Source: Halobacteriovoraceae bacterium
GTDB lineage: Bacteria; Bdellovibrionota; Bacteriovoracia; Bacteriovoracales; Bacteriovoracaceae
Reading direction: 5' to 3'
Assembly (NCBI GenBank): GCA_002711995.1
Contig: PASN01000018.1
Span: 62,001 to 126,000, forward strand
DNA length: 64,000 bases
Shown: positions 25,258-33,576 of the stretch, in pieces
Position numbering within the stretch: the stretch's first letter is position 1
Layout: the number at the start of each line of letters is the position of its first letter
Translations under genes and position numbers: made by a program
The notes under the pieces: model-generated
Seen by the model: the letters and a program-made list of their open reading frames with translations, nothing else
The model's database searches: none
Told to the model about the DNA's origin: nothing

Positions 25258-25629
25258 TTTTTGGGGAAAACTTTTTTGCGCAGCTGCTAAATGAACTTTA
25301 TGTTTGTAAGGCGCGTTGAAAACTTTGGAAACAAAGCAATACAAGGTATTGAAAACTCAACACTTTAAAAAGTTTGTGAACAGAAATTGTTGATAACTTT
25401 CAGTGAATTTTATTGTGGAAAACTAAAACATTCTTGTTGATAAGTAGGTTTAATCAACTTCAAAAAGGTGATGATAATCAATTAAGGCACCTAAAATGTC
25501 AAACGAATCTTTTCTAAAATATTATAAAGTCATTTTTCATAAATAAAACGTTTCTATTGCACCCCTCAAATTAAACAACTTTTTTGACTTCATAGGGTAA
25601 TTCTCCTCAAACGAAAGGAGTTTTAATCT
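25258..25629. other. 372-base AT-rich intergenic region, no gene found
   Basis: No convincing reading frame or RNA gene is seen. The region is strongly AT-rich. It includes three same-direction DnaA-box-like 9-mers: TGTTGATAA at 25388-25396, TGTGGAAAA at 25414-25422 and TGTTGATAA at 25435-25443, each one mismatch from TGTGGATAA. No sigma-54 promoter (GG-N10-GC in a good context) was found before the downstream sigma-54 activator gene. Confidence 0.5.
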
Positions 25630-26541
25630 ATGAAAGAAGTAAAGTTTGCCCAATCTGATGAAACCATTCTTATCACCGGTTCTACCGGAACAGGAAAAAG
25701 CCGGATGGCAAAAAGGATTCATGATCATTCGAGCAGGGCCAGTAGAAGGTTTTTACACGTTAATCTATGCAATTTTTCAAATGAGCTGTTCCAGAGTGAG
25801 CTTTTTGGGCATGTGAAAGGCTCTTTCACTGGTGCGGGTTCAGATAAAAAAGGTTTTTTCGAGAGGGTTGGACAGGGAACACTATTCTTGGATGAGCTTG
25901 GGGAAATAAGCATGGAAACCCAGGCCAAGCTTCTAATGGTCTTAGAGGAGGGAATATTCTATCCTATAGGTTCAACTTCTCCAGTGAGCTTTGATGGCAG
26001 AATTATTTTTGCAACCAATAAGAATTTGGAGAAGATGGTTGAGAAAGGAACTTTTAGGGAGGATTTGTTCTTTAGGATTCGCACGTTTGAATTACAAATG
26101 TCCTCATTGAAGGAAATGCCCGATTTTAAAGATATAGTTGAACGAGAGTTTTTAAATCTCAAACTAAATCACTCTAAGTCGGCTTTAATTTTGGAGGCCG
26201 AGGCTTTGGCCTTTATAGAGAGCTATGACTGGCCTGGAAATTATAGGGAGCTGTTAAATGTCTTAAATTACGTCATTTTGATGGCACAAGGGGCAGTAAA
26301 GCTAAGTGACTTTCCCAGTTATCTTCAAAAAGTCTGCAGCGCTTTTGAGAGCTCTGATGACTATCACTCCAATTTAGCAGATTTTGAAAGACGCTTTCTT
26401 CAAAGGATGCTGGAAAAAAGGGAGTTTAAAATAAATAAAACTGCTAGGGAAACCAATATTAGCAAAGTGACGCTTCTGGCAAAAATAAAAAAATATGATA
26501 TTAAGATAGAAACGAAAAATCTAAAACAACGAAAAGCCTAA
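25630..26541 (+). CDS. sigma-54-dependent transcriptional activator without receiver domain
   Basis: The 303-residue protein is an AAA+ central domain and a C-terminal Fis-type helix-turn-helix. It has Walker A GSTGTGKS (near residue 18), the sigma-54 contact loop as GSFTGA (usual GAFTGA), Walker B TLFLDELGE, and the sensor/arginine segment FREDLFFRI. The HTH segment reads NKTARETNISKVTLLAKIKKY. There is no sensory domain, so the activity may be controlled by a partner or by expression, as in PspF-type proteins. The ATG has an AAAGGAG ribosome binding site, and rlmE follows after 2 bases. Targets are unknown. Confidence 0.9.
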   Translation: MKEVKFAQSDETILITGSTGTGKSRMAKRIHDHSSRASRRFLHVNLCNFSNELFQSELFGHVKGSFTGAGSDKKGFFERVGQGTLFLDELGEISMETQAKLLMVLEEGIFYPIGSTSPVSFDGRIIFATNKNLEKMVEKGTFREDLFFRIRTFELQMSSLKEMPDFKDIVEREFLNLKLNHSKSALILEAEALAFIESYDWPGNYRELLNVLNYVILMAQGAVKLSDFPSYLQKVCSAFESSDDYHSNLADFERRFLQRMLEKREFKINKTARETNISKVTLLAKIKKYDIKIETKNLKQRKA

Positions 26542-26543
26542 AT

Positions 26544-27143
26544 ATGAGTTTTAAAGTTAAAGATCACTATTTCAATAAGGCCAAGAAAGAGAACTTTGTA
26601 GCCAGAAGTATTTATAAACTAGAGGAAATAGATAAGAAGTACAAAGTCATCTCCAAGGGAGATTTGGTGTTCGATCTTGGCTACTACCCAGGCTCATGGA
26701 TTCAATACACCTCTAGAAAAATTGGATCCGAAGGAAAGGTTGTGGGCATCGATATTAAAGAAGTAAATGACAAAATGAACAAAATACCTAATGTTGAGGT
26801 GTTTCACAAAGACATAAATGACCTTAAGACATTGGAGGAGCTCGGAGTTGACCGCCCTTTTGATGTGGTTGTGTCTGATATGGCCCCAAACACCACTGGA
26901 ATAAAGTCTGTTGACCAGGCCAGAAGTTTGAATCTGGTTGAAATGGTATTTTTTCACCTTCCAAAACTTTTAAGAAACGGCGGAAATTTTGTTATCAAGG
27001 TCTTTGACAGCAATGACGCTCAGAACTTTTTAAAGGCCCAGCGTTCTATGTTCAAAGAATTTAGCTATTTAAAACCAAAATCTACAAGAAGTGTCAGCAA
27101 AGAGTTTTTTGTAATCGGCAAAGGATTTAAACACAATGGTTAA
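26544..27143 (+). CDS. rlmE: 23S rRNA (uridine-2'-O)-methyltransferase RlmE/FtsJ
   Basis: RlmE methylates U2552 in the A-loop of 23S rRNA. The 199-residue sequence shows DHYFNKAKKENFVARSIYKLEEI at the N-terminus (catalytic Lys), DLGYYPGSWIQYTSR as the SAM motif (usual LGxAPGGWSQ), VVSDMAPNTTG with the catalytic Asp, and NFVIKVFDSND with the second Lys. KPKSTRSVSKEFFVIGKGF, with the last Glu, closes the set. The K-D-K-E tetrad is complete. The SAM loop YPGSW is slightly unusual compared with APGGW. The stop overlaps the next gene by 8 bases. Confidence 0.93.
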   Translation: MSFKVKDHYFNKAKKENFVARSIYKLEEIDKKYKVISKGDLVFDLGYYPGSWIQYTSRKIGSEGKVVGIDIKEVNDKMNKIPNVEVFHKDINDLKTLEELGVDRPFDVVVSDMAPNTTGIKSVDQARSLNLVEMVFFHLPKLLRNGGNFVIKVFDSNDAQNFLKAQRSMFKEFSYLKPKSTRSVSKEFFVIGKGFKHNG

Positions 27144-28329
27144 GTTTTTTGTCGTCTCTCTGTTCTTGCCCCAATTGTTATTGGCCAACTTTAACTTTGG
27201 AAAAGATCTTAGTTTTGAGCTGTTCGATGAGGAAGGATTTAAAAAATCGCTTTCTAAGTCGGTCTTTGAAACCCAAGGCTGGCCTGAGCATCATGAGTAT
27301 AAAGAAAGAGAGTATGAAGTTGATTACACAATCAATGATCAACTCACTAAATACATTGTAAAACAGCTTAAAAGGTATAGATCTGACTATACCTCGGTGG
27401 TTGTTTTAGATAATAACACCGGCGCAATTTTAAGTGCGGTTGATTTACAAAGAAAAGGCAACAAGGTTGGAAAATCCATGGCGTTTTCTCCGGCCCATCC
27501 AGCTGCTAGTGTCTTTAAAGTTATTACGGCAGCTGACCTTTTGGACAATACAGATGTAAGCAAAGAAACAAAATTTACCTACAATGGTAGATCAACAACT
27601 TTGTATAAATATCAGCTAAAAGATAAGAAGAACCGTTGGACTAGAGCTATACCTTTTGAAAAGGCATTTGCATGGTCCAACAATGTTGTTTTTGGAAAGG
27701 CGGCCATTAAGAATACGAACTTCAAAAGCATTTTTAGCACCGCTTCGAAGTTTGGCTTTAATGAAGAGCTTTTACAAATTGTGGAGTCTGGCACTTCAAA
27801 ACTATTTCCAGTTGAGAGCAAATACAACTTGGCCGAATTGGCGTCGGGTTTCAATAGAAAGACCATGATTAGCCCTCTGCATGGAGCTTTGATTGCATCA
27901 GTCATTGCCAATGAGGGTGTGTTAAAAAAACCTTATGTTGTTAACTCAATAAAAGATATTAAACAGGACAGGGAAGTATGGAGTCCTAGTTATATTCTGA
28001 GTCGGTCTTTGTCTAAGGAGGCCGCGCTTGAGCTTCGCTCAATGATGAACTTAACGGTTAAGCGTGGTACAGCTCGTGGCGCTTTTAGACCTTGGAAAAC
28101 AAAAAAAATTAGGGATATAGAAATCGGTGGAAAAACTGGCACTATTACCGGAGGAATACCTCATGGCCGTAGGGACTGGTTCGTCTCCTATGCTAAACCA
28201 AAAGATGATCAATCGGATGCAGGCATTTCGGTTTGCGTTATGATTGTCAATCTCGAGAAGTGGTATATAAAAAGCACCTATCTTGCTAAAAAAATTATTC
28301 AATATTATTATGATTCTTTAAAAGAATAA
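27136..28329 (+). CDS. penicillin-binding protein (transpeptidase domain, FtsI/PBP2-like fold)
   Basis: The 397-residue protein has a signal peptide (about residues 1-17, ending LLLANF) and a short N-terminal region. The penicillin-binding transpeptidase domain has its active-site motifs: S125-V-F-K128, S181-N-N183, and K333-T-G335 in GGKTGT. It lacks the large pedestal domain of FtsI/PBP2, so it is smaller than classical class B enzymes. It should act in the periplasm on peptidoglycan cross-links. A predator would need specialised wall enzymes, but that role here is inference. It overlaps rlmE by 8 bases and is followed by lepB after 12 bases. Confidence 0.9.
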   Translation: MVKFFVVSLFLPQLLLANFNFGKDLSFELFDEEGFKKSLSKSVFETQGWPEHHEYKEREYEVDYTINDQLTKYIVKQLKRYRSDYTSVVVLDNNTGAILSAVDLQRKGNKVGKSMAFSPAHPAASVFKVITAADLLDNTDVSKETKFTYNGRSTTLYKYQLKDKKNRWTRAIPFEKAFAWSNNVVFGKAAIKNTNFKSIFSTASKFGFNEELLQIVESGTSKLFPVESKYNLAELASGFNRKTMISPLHGALIASVIANEGVLKKPYVVNSIKDIKQDREVWSPSYILSRSLSKEAALELRSMMNLTVKRGTARGAFRPWKTKKIRDIEIGGKTGTITGGIPHGRRDWFVSYAKPKDDQSDAGISVCVMIVNLEKWYIKSTYLAKKIIQYYYDSLKE

Positions 28330-28341
28330 GGATTACGTCAT

Positions 28342-29118
28342 ATGAGCGACGACCAATTAGAAAAAGAGCTTTCTGAAAATGAAAGTACTGAGATATCTTC
28401 AACCAAAAAGTTTGTAAAAGAGTTTAAGTCAATTGTCTTGATTGTGGTGACAGTTCTTGCTTTTCGTTCAACTTTTTTTGAACCGTTCAAGATTCCATCT
28501 GGCTCTATGATCCCAACACTCTTAATAGGCGACTTTATTCTAGTTAATAAATTCTCCTATGGTTTCAAAGTGCCTTTTTCTGACTGGTTCAGCGATCCTA
28601 TTTACTTAACGGGTCCTGATAGGCCAGAGAGAGGCGATGTTGTGGTCTTCAAATATCCTAAAAATACGGAACTTAACTACATCAAGCGTGTGGTTGGATT
28701 GCCTGGCGATACTGTTCAAATTATCGATAAGGTTGTTTACGTTAACGATCAACCGGTAAGCGCCAAACCAATGGATGGGTCTGAGATAATGGAAGATATG
28801 GATGATAAATTTAAAAGGTTTAATTTTAAATTTTTCAAAACTCAGACAGGAGAGCATGAACACGTCACTCAAGTTGATGAAGACAACATTTACATCGCGA
28901 ATTTTAATAAAATTCAAGTTCCCCAAGGCCATTACTTTGTAATGGGCGATAATAGAGATTTTTCTGCTGATAGCCGCATATGGGGCTTTGTGCCTTTTGA
29001 AAATATTAAAGGTGAGGCGATACTTGTGTGGTTCTCACTTTCTTTTCCTTGGCCTTGGTCTAACGGCGATGAAACGTTCAAGTTTAGGCCGTGGAGAATT
29101 GGTACTCTAATAGAGTAA
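28342..29118 (+). CDS. lepB: signal peptidase I
   Basis: This is the membrane-bound serine protease that removes signal peptides from exported proteins. It has one N-terminal membrane segment (about residues 29-41), then box B IPSGSMIPTL with the catalytic Ser55, and box D YIKRVVGLPGD with Lys115 as general base. Box E is VMGDNRDFSADSRIWGFVP, as in other type I peptidases. The acidic, Glu/Ser-rich first 25 residues precede the membrane segment. The 258-residue length is normal. It is preceded by an AAGGA ribosome binding site. Confidence 0.96.
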   Translation: MSDDQLEKELSENESTEISSTKKFVKEFKSIVLIVVTVLAFRSTFFEPFKIPSGSMIPTLLIGDFILVNKFSYGFKVPFSDWFSDPIYLTGPDRPERGDVVVFKYPKNTELNYIKRVVGLPGDTVQIIDKVVYVNDQPVSAKPMDGSEIMEDMDDKFKRFNFKFFKTQTGEHEHVTQVDEDNIYIANFNKIQVPQGHYFVMGDNRDFSADSRIWGFVPFENIKGEAILVWFSLSFPWPWSNGDETFKFRPWRIGTLIE

Positions 29119-29136
29119 AAAAATCTTAGGCGAGAA

Positions 29137-31491
29137 TTACTTGGCAATTACTCTAGTTTCACCGTCATTGCCACTCTCGCCCTTATCCCACATAATTGAG
29201 TCATTCTTAGTGATGAAGTCCCTGAGCCACTTTTTAAGTGTGCCGTTTCCATGACCATGTATGAAGTTAATGAAGGGAAGTTCTCCGCTTAAAAGATCTG
29301 GTATGGCATTTTCCACGATATTTTGAAACTCATGAAGTCGCATCCCTCTACAGTCATATTCCAACTTGGATGGGGCAGTGCGGAATGTGTTAACAATTAC
29401 TTTCCCACTTTTGGCCTGCTTGTTAGGAGAGTGAAGGGAGTCGATTGGACATTTAATTTTTAGATTTCCACGAGAGACCACGGCCTCTTTTTTGTTGTTT
29501 AGCTTGATAAGAGTTACAGTTTGATTAACGAAAGAGCAAAAATACTTATTTCCAACTACCAACTCTTTGGGCCTTGGCATATCCTTAAACTTTTCAACTC
29601 TCGGGCCTTCGTCTTTTTTAGTTATAAATGGAGAAATTTCTTTTTGTAGTTGGGAAAACTTTTTGTCCTGAGCGCGAGTGCTTTTGATTTCTCCACTTTT
29701 AGTTTGCTTGAGAAGCGAATAGGCCTTTTTCTCTATTTTAGAGAGTTCTCTTTTAACTTTGGAAACTTCTTCATCGACTTTCAATTGAATGAGACCTTTA
29801 GCGGCTTCTTTTTGATTTTTGAGCTCTTTATTAAGTCTTTCGTTCTCTTCAATGATCTTAGACAGTTTTCCTTCGCGCTCGGATAGCCCGTGTAAAAGCT
29901 TTTCATAATTGATCATTTTATTGTCTAAGCGCTTCAAGGCCAAATTGTAGATCTCTTCGCATTTTGAATCATTGCCACTAAGCTTTTTAAAGATATCTAA
30001 AGCAAGAGAGCTTCCCGGGGCTCCAAAAATTAGCTTGTAGGTTGGCGAGTTTGTGGACTCATCAAAGCCGACATGACATGAGATATAATTGCTCTCTGAG
30101 TGAGTGATTGTCTTTAATGTTTGGTGGTGAGTTGAAACAATTACTTTGGAACCAGAGGTCTTGGTTATCTCTTCAAAAAATGAAAACGCCAGCGCAGACG
30201 CTTCTTCACTGCTCGTTGAATTGAAGATTTCATCAATAATAACTAAATTGCTCTCTCCAAGAAGGCTTAATAGTTCAGTGTAGTTTTTAACCTCGGCAGC
30301 AAAGGAGCTAAGTCCTTCTTCTAAACTTTGCTGATCATTGCCAAAGTAAAAAATATTCTGAAAATTGAATACTTCGGCTTTCCTAGCGGATACAAATAGC
30401 CCATGTTTAATAAAAAAACTTGTAAGCGCAATCGCTTTAATTGTTGCTGTTTTTCCGCCTGTATTCGGTCCGGATATTACTAGGCCTTTGTCTGATGGTT
30501 TGATTAGCAAGCTGTTCTTAACCGGGTTTTCAATCAGGGGATGGAAGAAGGAGTCAAGTTCCAACTTGTGATCCGAACACAAAACAGGCCTGTTGAGATG
30601 AAACTCCATAGCAAAGTTTGCTCTCGTTCTGTACTCATCAAAAGCGAATATAAGATCGGTAACATAATCAATCTGTGAACCATGAGCTGCAAGTCTTGAT
30701 GAGAAGTCCCTAGCGATATCATGCAAAATTTGATCTATTTTTAAAACAACTTCCATTCGCATAAGGTTTAGATTTTTAACCTCAAGAGGTTCAACGTAAA
30801 GTGTTCTCCCAGACTCCGACCTGGCAATAATGGCCCCGAGTCCACTGTTATAGCCATCGCTCTTAATTGGAAGAACATATTTATCATTTATGATGTCATG
30901 ACTTTCAAATTGAAGGGGGTTTTCAAATTTTGAGTTTTGCCTAAGCTTTGAAAGGAGTCCTCTGGAACTTTGTTCTATTTCCATCTGCTGTTTGTAGAGA
31001 TGGTTGAGCTTTGGATGTTTAAAAAAATCTATTTCACAGTCTTTGGAGACAAAGGTTCTAAATTCTCTAAGGGTGTTTCTTCGAAAATCTGAAATAAAGC
31101 GTTCGGTATCTTCACTAAGAAATTCAAGAAGGTTGTCTGAGAGAAACTTTTTATGCTCAATAAAAACTTCGACAATTCTTATAAGAGTGGCAAGTCGCTC
31201 CAATGAGAACACTTCACCTTTGGCCAGCTTTGAGCCTGAGGTGTGATTAATGTGCTCGAAATTGAGATCAGAGAGTTTATGTTGAATCTCTACTATCTCC
31301 TCATAATTTTCGGGTTCAATAAACTTCTCAGTTATTGTGTATACCGCTTCGAGTCGTTGTTGATCGACTTCATTTTCCATGATTCTAGAGGCGGTTTCAG
31401 GGAAAAGAGAAATGGCCTGGGCCTTGCCAAAGAATAAATCCCATTCCAACTGTTTTAAAATCGTATTTTTATTCTGTATATTGGTTGTCAT
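29137..31491 (-). CDS. mutS2: MutS2-type ATPase with Smr nuclease domain
   Basis: MutS2 in Bacillus subtilis recognises collided ribosomes and splits them (RqcU); in other species it limits recombination. The protein has MutS core domains, the Walker A GPNTGGKT near residues 341-348 (numbered from the start used here), NLVIIDEIFNSTSSEEASALA as the Walker B/signature, a coiled coil rich in Glu/Lys, and a C-terminal Smr domain (YDCRGMRLHE and HGHGNGTLKKWL). I use the ATG at 31491 (784 residues); another in-frame ATG is at 31512. Neither has a good ribosome binding site. The start overlaps that of the divergent RqcH-like gene. Confidence 0.93.
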   Translation of the reverse strand: MTTNIQNKNTILKQLEWDLFFGKAQAISLFPETASRIMENEVDQQRLEAVYTITEKFIEPENYEEIVEIQHKLSDLNFEHINHTSGSKLAKGEVFSLERLATLIRIVEVFIEHKKFLSDNLLEFLSEDTERFISDFRRNTLREFRTFVSKDCEIDFFKHPKLNHLYKQQMEIEQSSRGLLSKLRQNSKFENPLQFESHDIINDKYVLPIKSDGYNSGLGAIIARSESGRTLYVEPLEVKNLNLMRMEVVLKIDQILHDIARDFSSRLAAHGSQIDYVTDLIFAFDEYRTRANFAMEFHLNRPVLCSDHKLELDSFFHPLIENPVKNSLLIKPSDKGLVISGPNTGGKTATIKAIALTSFFIKHGLFVSARKAEVFNFQNIFYFGNDQQSLEEGLSSFAAEVKNYTELLSLLGESNLVIIDEIFNSTSSEEASALAFSFFEEITKTSGSKVIVSTHHQTLKTITHSESNYISCHVGFDESTNSPTYKLIFGAPGSSLALDIFKKLSGNDSKCEEIYNLALKRLDNKMINYEKLLHGLSEREGKLSKIIEENERLNKELKNQKEAAKGLIQLKVDEEVSKVKRELSKIEKKAYSLLKQTKSGEIKSTRAQDKKFSQLQKEISPFITKKDEGPRVEKFKDMPRPKELVVGNKYFCSFVNQTVTLIKLNNKKEAVVSRGNLKIKCPIDSLHSPNKQAKSGKVIVNTFRTAPSKLEYDCRGMRLHEFQNIVENAIPDLLSGELPFINFIHGHGNGTLKKWLRDFITKNDSIMWDKGESGNDGETRVIAK
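31477..31489 (+). promoter_or_regulatory. -10 box of a probable leaderless rqcH-like transcript
   Basis: TATATT at 31477-31482 is followed by 7 bases and the ATG at 31490. No ribosome binding site is visible. The element is inside the first codons of mutS2 on the other strand if mutS2 starts at 31491 or 31512. Confidence 0.45.
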
Positions 31492-32782
31492 GATAATGAC
31501 GTATGATGACATAGTGGGACAAGTTAGGCAATTTCAAACGAGTTGGAAGGGGATCGGACAACTACAGAAATGCTACAGTAGTTCTCGGTTTATATCGATT
31601 TCGCTAAGAGAGTCTGGGAAATCAACCTATCTCATTTTTGGCAGAGGTAAAGGATTTGAAGGCCTTTGGCTGTCAGAAAAGCAAATCCCAAGCGTAATAA
31701 GAAAGAAAGACAGATTTCTCGAATATTTAAGAAAACATTTGGGCGGAGCAAGATTACTAGGTATTGAAGTTGATCAGCTAGATAGAATTATTTACATCAA
31801 ATACCAAAAGTTTGGCAGGGAATGTATTTTCGGAGTCTTTTACAAGGGACGACAGCTTTTATTTGCCAACAAGTATTATAGTCAAAAATTAGACACGATG
31901 AAGATTCTTTGCTCGTGTGACCCTAAGTTTAACCCTGATTCGATTGTTGAGGCCTTTGACTCTGTTGGCCGAACCAAACAAGAAAAGCTTGAGAGAAATA
32001 AGTGCTGCACACAAATAGTGGAGCTTCTTGAAGAAGAGATTGAAGAAGGAGTTGACCCTGTTAAAGACAAACGCTCTAAAAATTTTATCAATAGGAAGTA
32101 TAAAAATATAAAAGATGATCTGGAAAAAAATAAAGAGTGGGTCAAACTTCGTGATTATATAGAGAAGAACAGCGATTTTGATTTACTCCCAAAAAAAACT
32201 AAAATTTGTGGATTTAAAATAAATTTCCAAGAGAAATCAAATTTTAAGAGACGTGATGAGCTTTATAACAAAGTGAAAAAGCTTAAAAGGGGTGAGGCCA
32301 TCCTATCGGAAAGATTAAAAGAGGTGAAAGGCCAATTAATTCCCGAAAAGCAGGAGCCACTTGAAAAAAGCAAGCTTGATGTTATTGAACCACTATGGGG
32401 AAAAGGGAAAAAAGAGAACGAAATAAAGAAAACTCATGATTCTTCCGGTTTTTACATTGTTGATTACCCCGGTTTTAAGATGGGCGTTGGGACAACGGCC
32501 CATGGAAATGATCAATTAAGAAAAAACTGGGGAAAGAAAGAGGACTGGTGGTTCCACCTAGACGGCCAGACAAGTGCGCATATAATTGTAAAGACGGATG
32601 TCTTGGATGAAGGACTCTTCAAATTGGTAGGTAAAGAACTTATTAGGGTGGGAGGGCTTCAAACATCTGAGGTGAATCTCATCTATACACAAGTTAAAAA
32701 CCTAAAGGGTATTGCCAAGAGTCCTGGGTCTGTTAACTTTAAGAAAGAAAAAAGGCTAAGAGTTTATTTAAATGAAAATTAA
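31490..32782 (+). CDS. rqcH: RqcH/Rqc2-like NFACT protein
   Basis: RqcH binds stalled 50S-peptidyl-tRNA complexes and adds C-terminal alanine tails. The N-terminal NFACT domain has FLEYLRKHLGGARLLGIEVDQLDR (shown in part), with the DR motif at D98-R99, matching the position of the essential DR in Bacillus RqcH. A charged coiled coil (about residues 180-310) follows. The C-terminal NFACT-R domain includes GVGTTAHGNDQLRKNW, DWWFHLDGQTSAHIIVK and AKSPGSVNF. The length of 430 residues is shorter than the usual 560-570, mainly in the HhH/coiled-coil part. A second in-frame ATG is at 31496. The stop overlaps the next gene by 11 bases. Confidence 0.88.
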   Translation: MIMTYDDIVGQVRQFQTSWKGIGQLQKCYSSSRFISISLRESGKSTYLIFGRGKGFEGLWLSEKQIPSVIRKKDRFLEYLRKHLGGARLLGIEVDQLDRIIYIKYQKFGRECIFGVFYKGRQLLFANKYYSQKLDTMKILCSCDPKFNPDSIVEAFDSVGRTKQEKLERNKCCTQIVELLEEEIEEGVDPVKDKRSKNFINRKYKNIKDDLEKNKEWVKLRDYIEKNSDFDLLPKKTKICGFKINFQEKSNFKRRDELYNKVKKLKRGEAILSERLKEVKGQLIPEKQEPLEKSKLDVIEPLWGKGKKENEIKKTHDSSGFYIVDYPGFKMGVGTTAHGNDQLRKNWGKKEDWWFHLDGQTSAHIIVKTDVLDEGLFKLVGKELIRVGGLQTSEVNLIYTQVKNLKGIAKSPGSVNFKKEKRLRVYLNEN

Positions 32783-33491
32783 AGTTGTGTGCCTTTTCTT
32801 TATTGCTCTATTTTCTGGTCAATGTTTCTCTAAACAGATTAAGGATTTGTATTTCGAAATCCACAGCGACGATCTAAAAAGCCTTGTTGAGGAAAATTAC
32901 AAACTAAAAAAGCTTGGTGGTCTTTATTGTAAAGTTTATTGGACGGAGGGCCGCAACGAGGTTGTAGTTGTAACCAATGATTTAGCTGATAATAATATTA
33001 AGGCCTCAATAAAAAAAGCTTGTTCTCGAAAAGCTCAATTAGCGATTCCAAACACACTTGGCCAATACTTAAAGGGTTTTAAAAAGATAAAAAGCTCTGA
33101 TGGCTGGGATACTTACCAAGATACAACTGGTCTTTCTGATAAGAATGAAATTCTAGTTAAAAGGGGAGCGAGTTTTACGAGATTGATCGTGAAAAAAGCA
33201 ACAGGCACAACTAAATTACATTACTATTATCGTCAGGTTAAGAATCATAAGATTTTAAGAAAGTTGAAAGTTTCTTCTTACGAGGGAATTCAAAACGTTA
33301 AAAGCACGATTAATATTGTCAGCCATGGAAAAAGGAACAAGTATGTTCCTAAAAAGGTCGTGGTTAACACATCCCAAAACCTAATTAAAAAAGGAGTGGG
33401 AAGTTATAGCCGATCTTTAAAAGAAATCTACCACTTTAAGAATTATAAAATTAATAATTCAAAAGCTGTTTTATATTTTAGTAAAAAGTAA
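32772..33491 (+). CDS. exported hypothetical protein
   Basis: The 239-residue product begins with a signal peptide (KIKVVCLFFIALFSGQCFSK, cleavage near residue 20). The mature part is basic (many Lys) with no recognised domain. A two-cysteine pair (GGLYCKVYW and KKACSRK) could form a disulfide in the periplasm. It overlaps the rqcH-like gene by 11 bases and so is probably cotranslated. I cannot suggest a function. Confidence 0.72.
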   Translation: MKIKVVCLFFIALFSGQCFSKQIKDLYFEIHSDDLKSLVEENYKLKKLGGLYCKVYWTEGRNEVVVVTNDLADNNIKASIKKACSRKAQLAIPNTLGQYLKGFKKIKSSDGWDTYQDTTGLSDKNEILVKRGASFTRLIVKKATGTTKLHYYYRQVKNHKILRKLKVSSYEGIQNVKSTINIVSHGKRNKYVPKKVVVNTSQNLIKKGVGSYSRSLKEIYHFKNYKINNSKAVLYFSKK

Positions 33492-33576
33492 AGATGAGCA
33501 GAATGCTCTGAATACAATTTAGACTGTAATCAACTCCTGTTAGGATGTATAATGTGTACTTGCTTAGGGAGGATGT

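Noticed and set aside
25290-25367. 25-codon frame starting with ATG in the intergenic region
   Set aside because: No ribosome binding site, short, and no codon signal; probably chance.
25258-25629. Main chromosomal origin of replication
   Set aside because: Only three imperfect boxes, no neighbouring replication genes, and no unwinding element distinguishable from the general AT richness.
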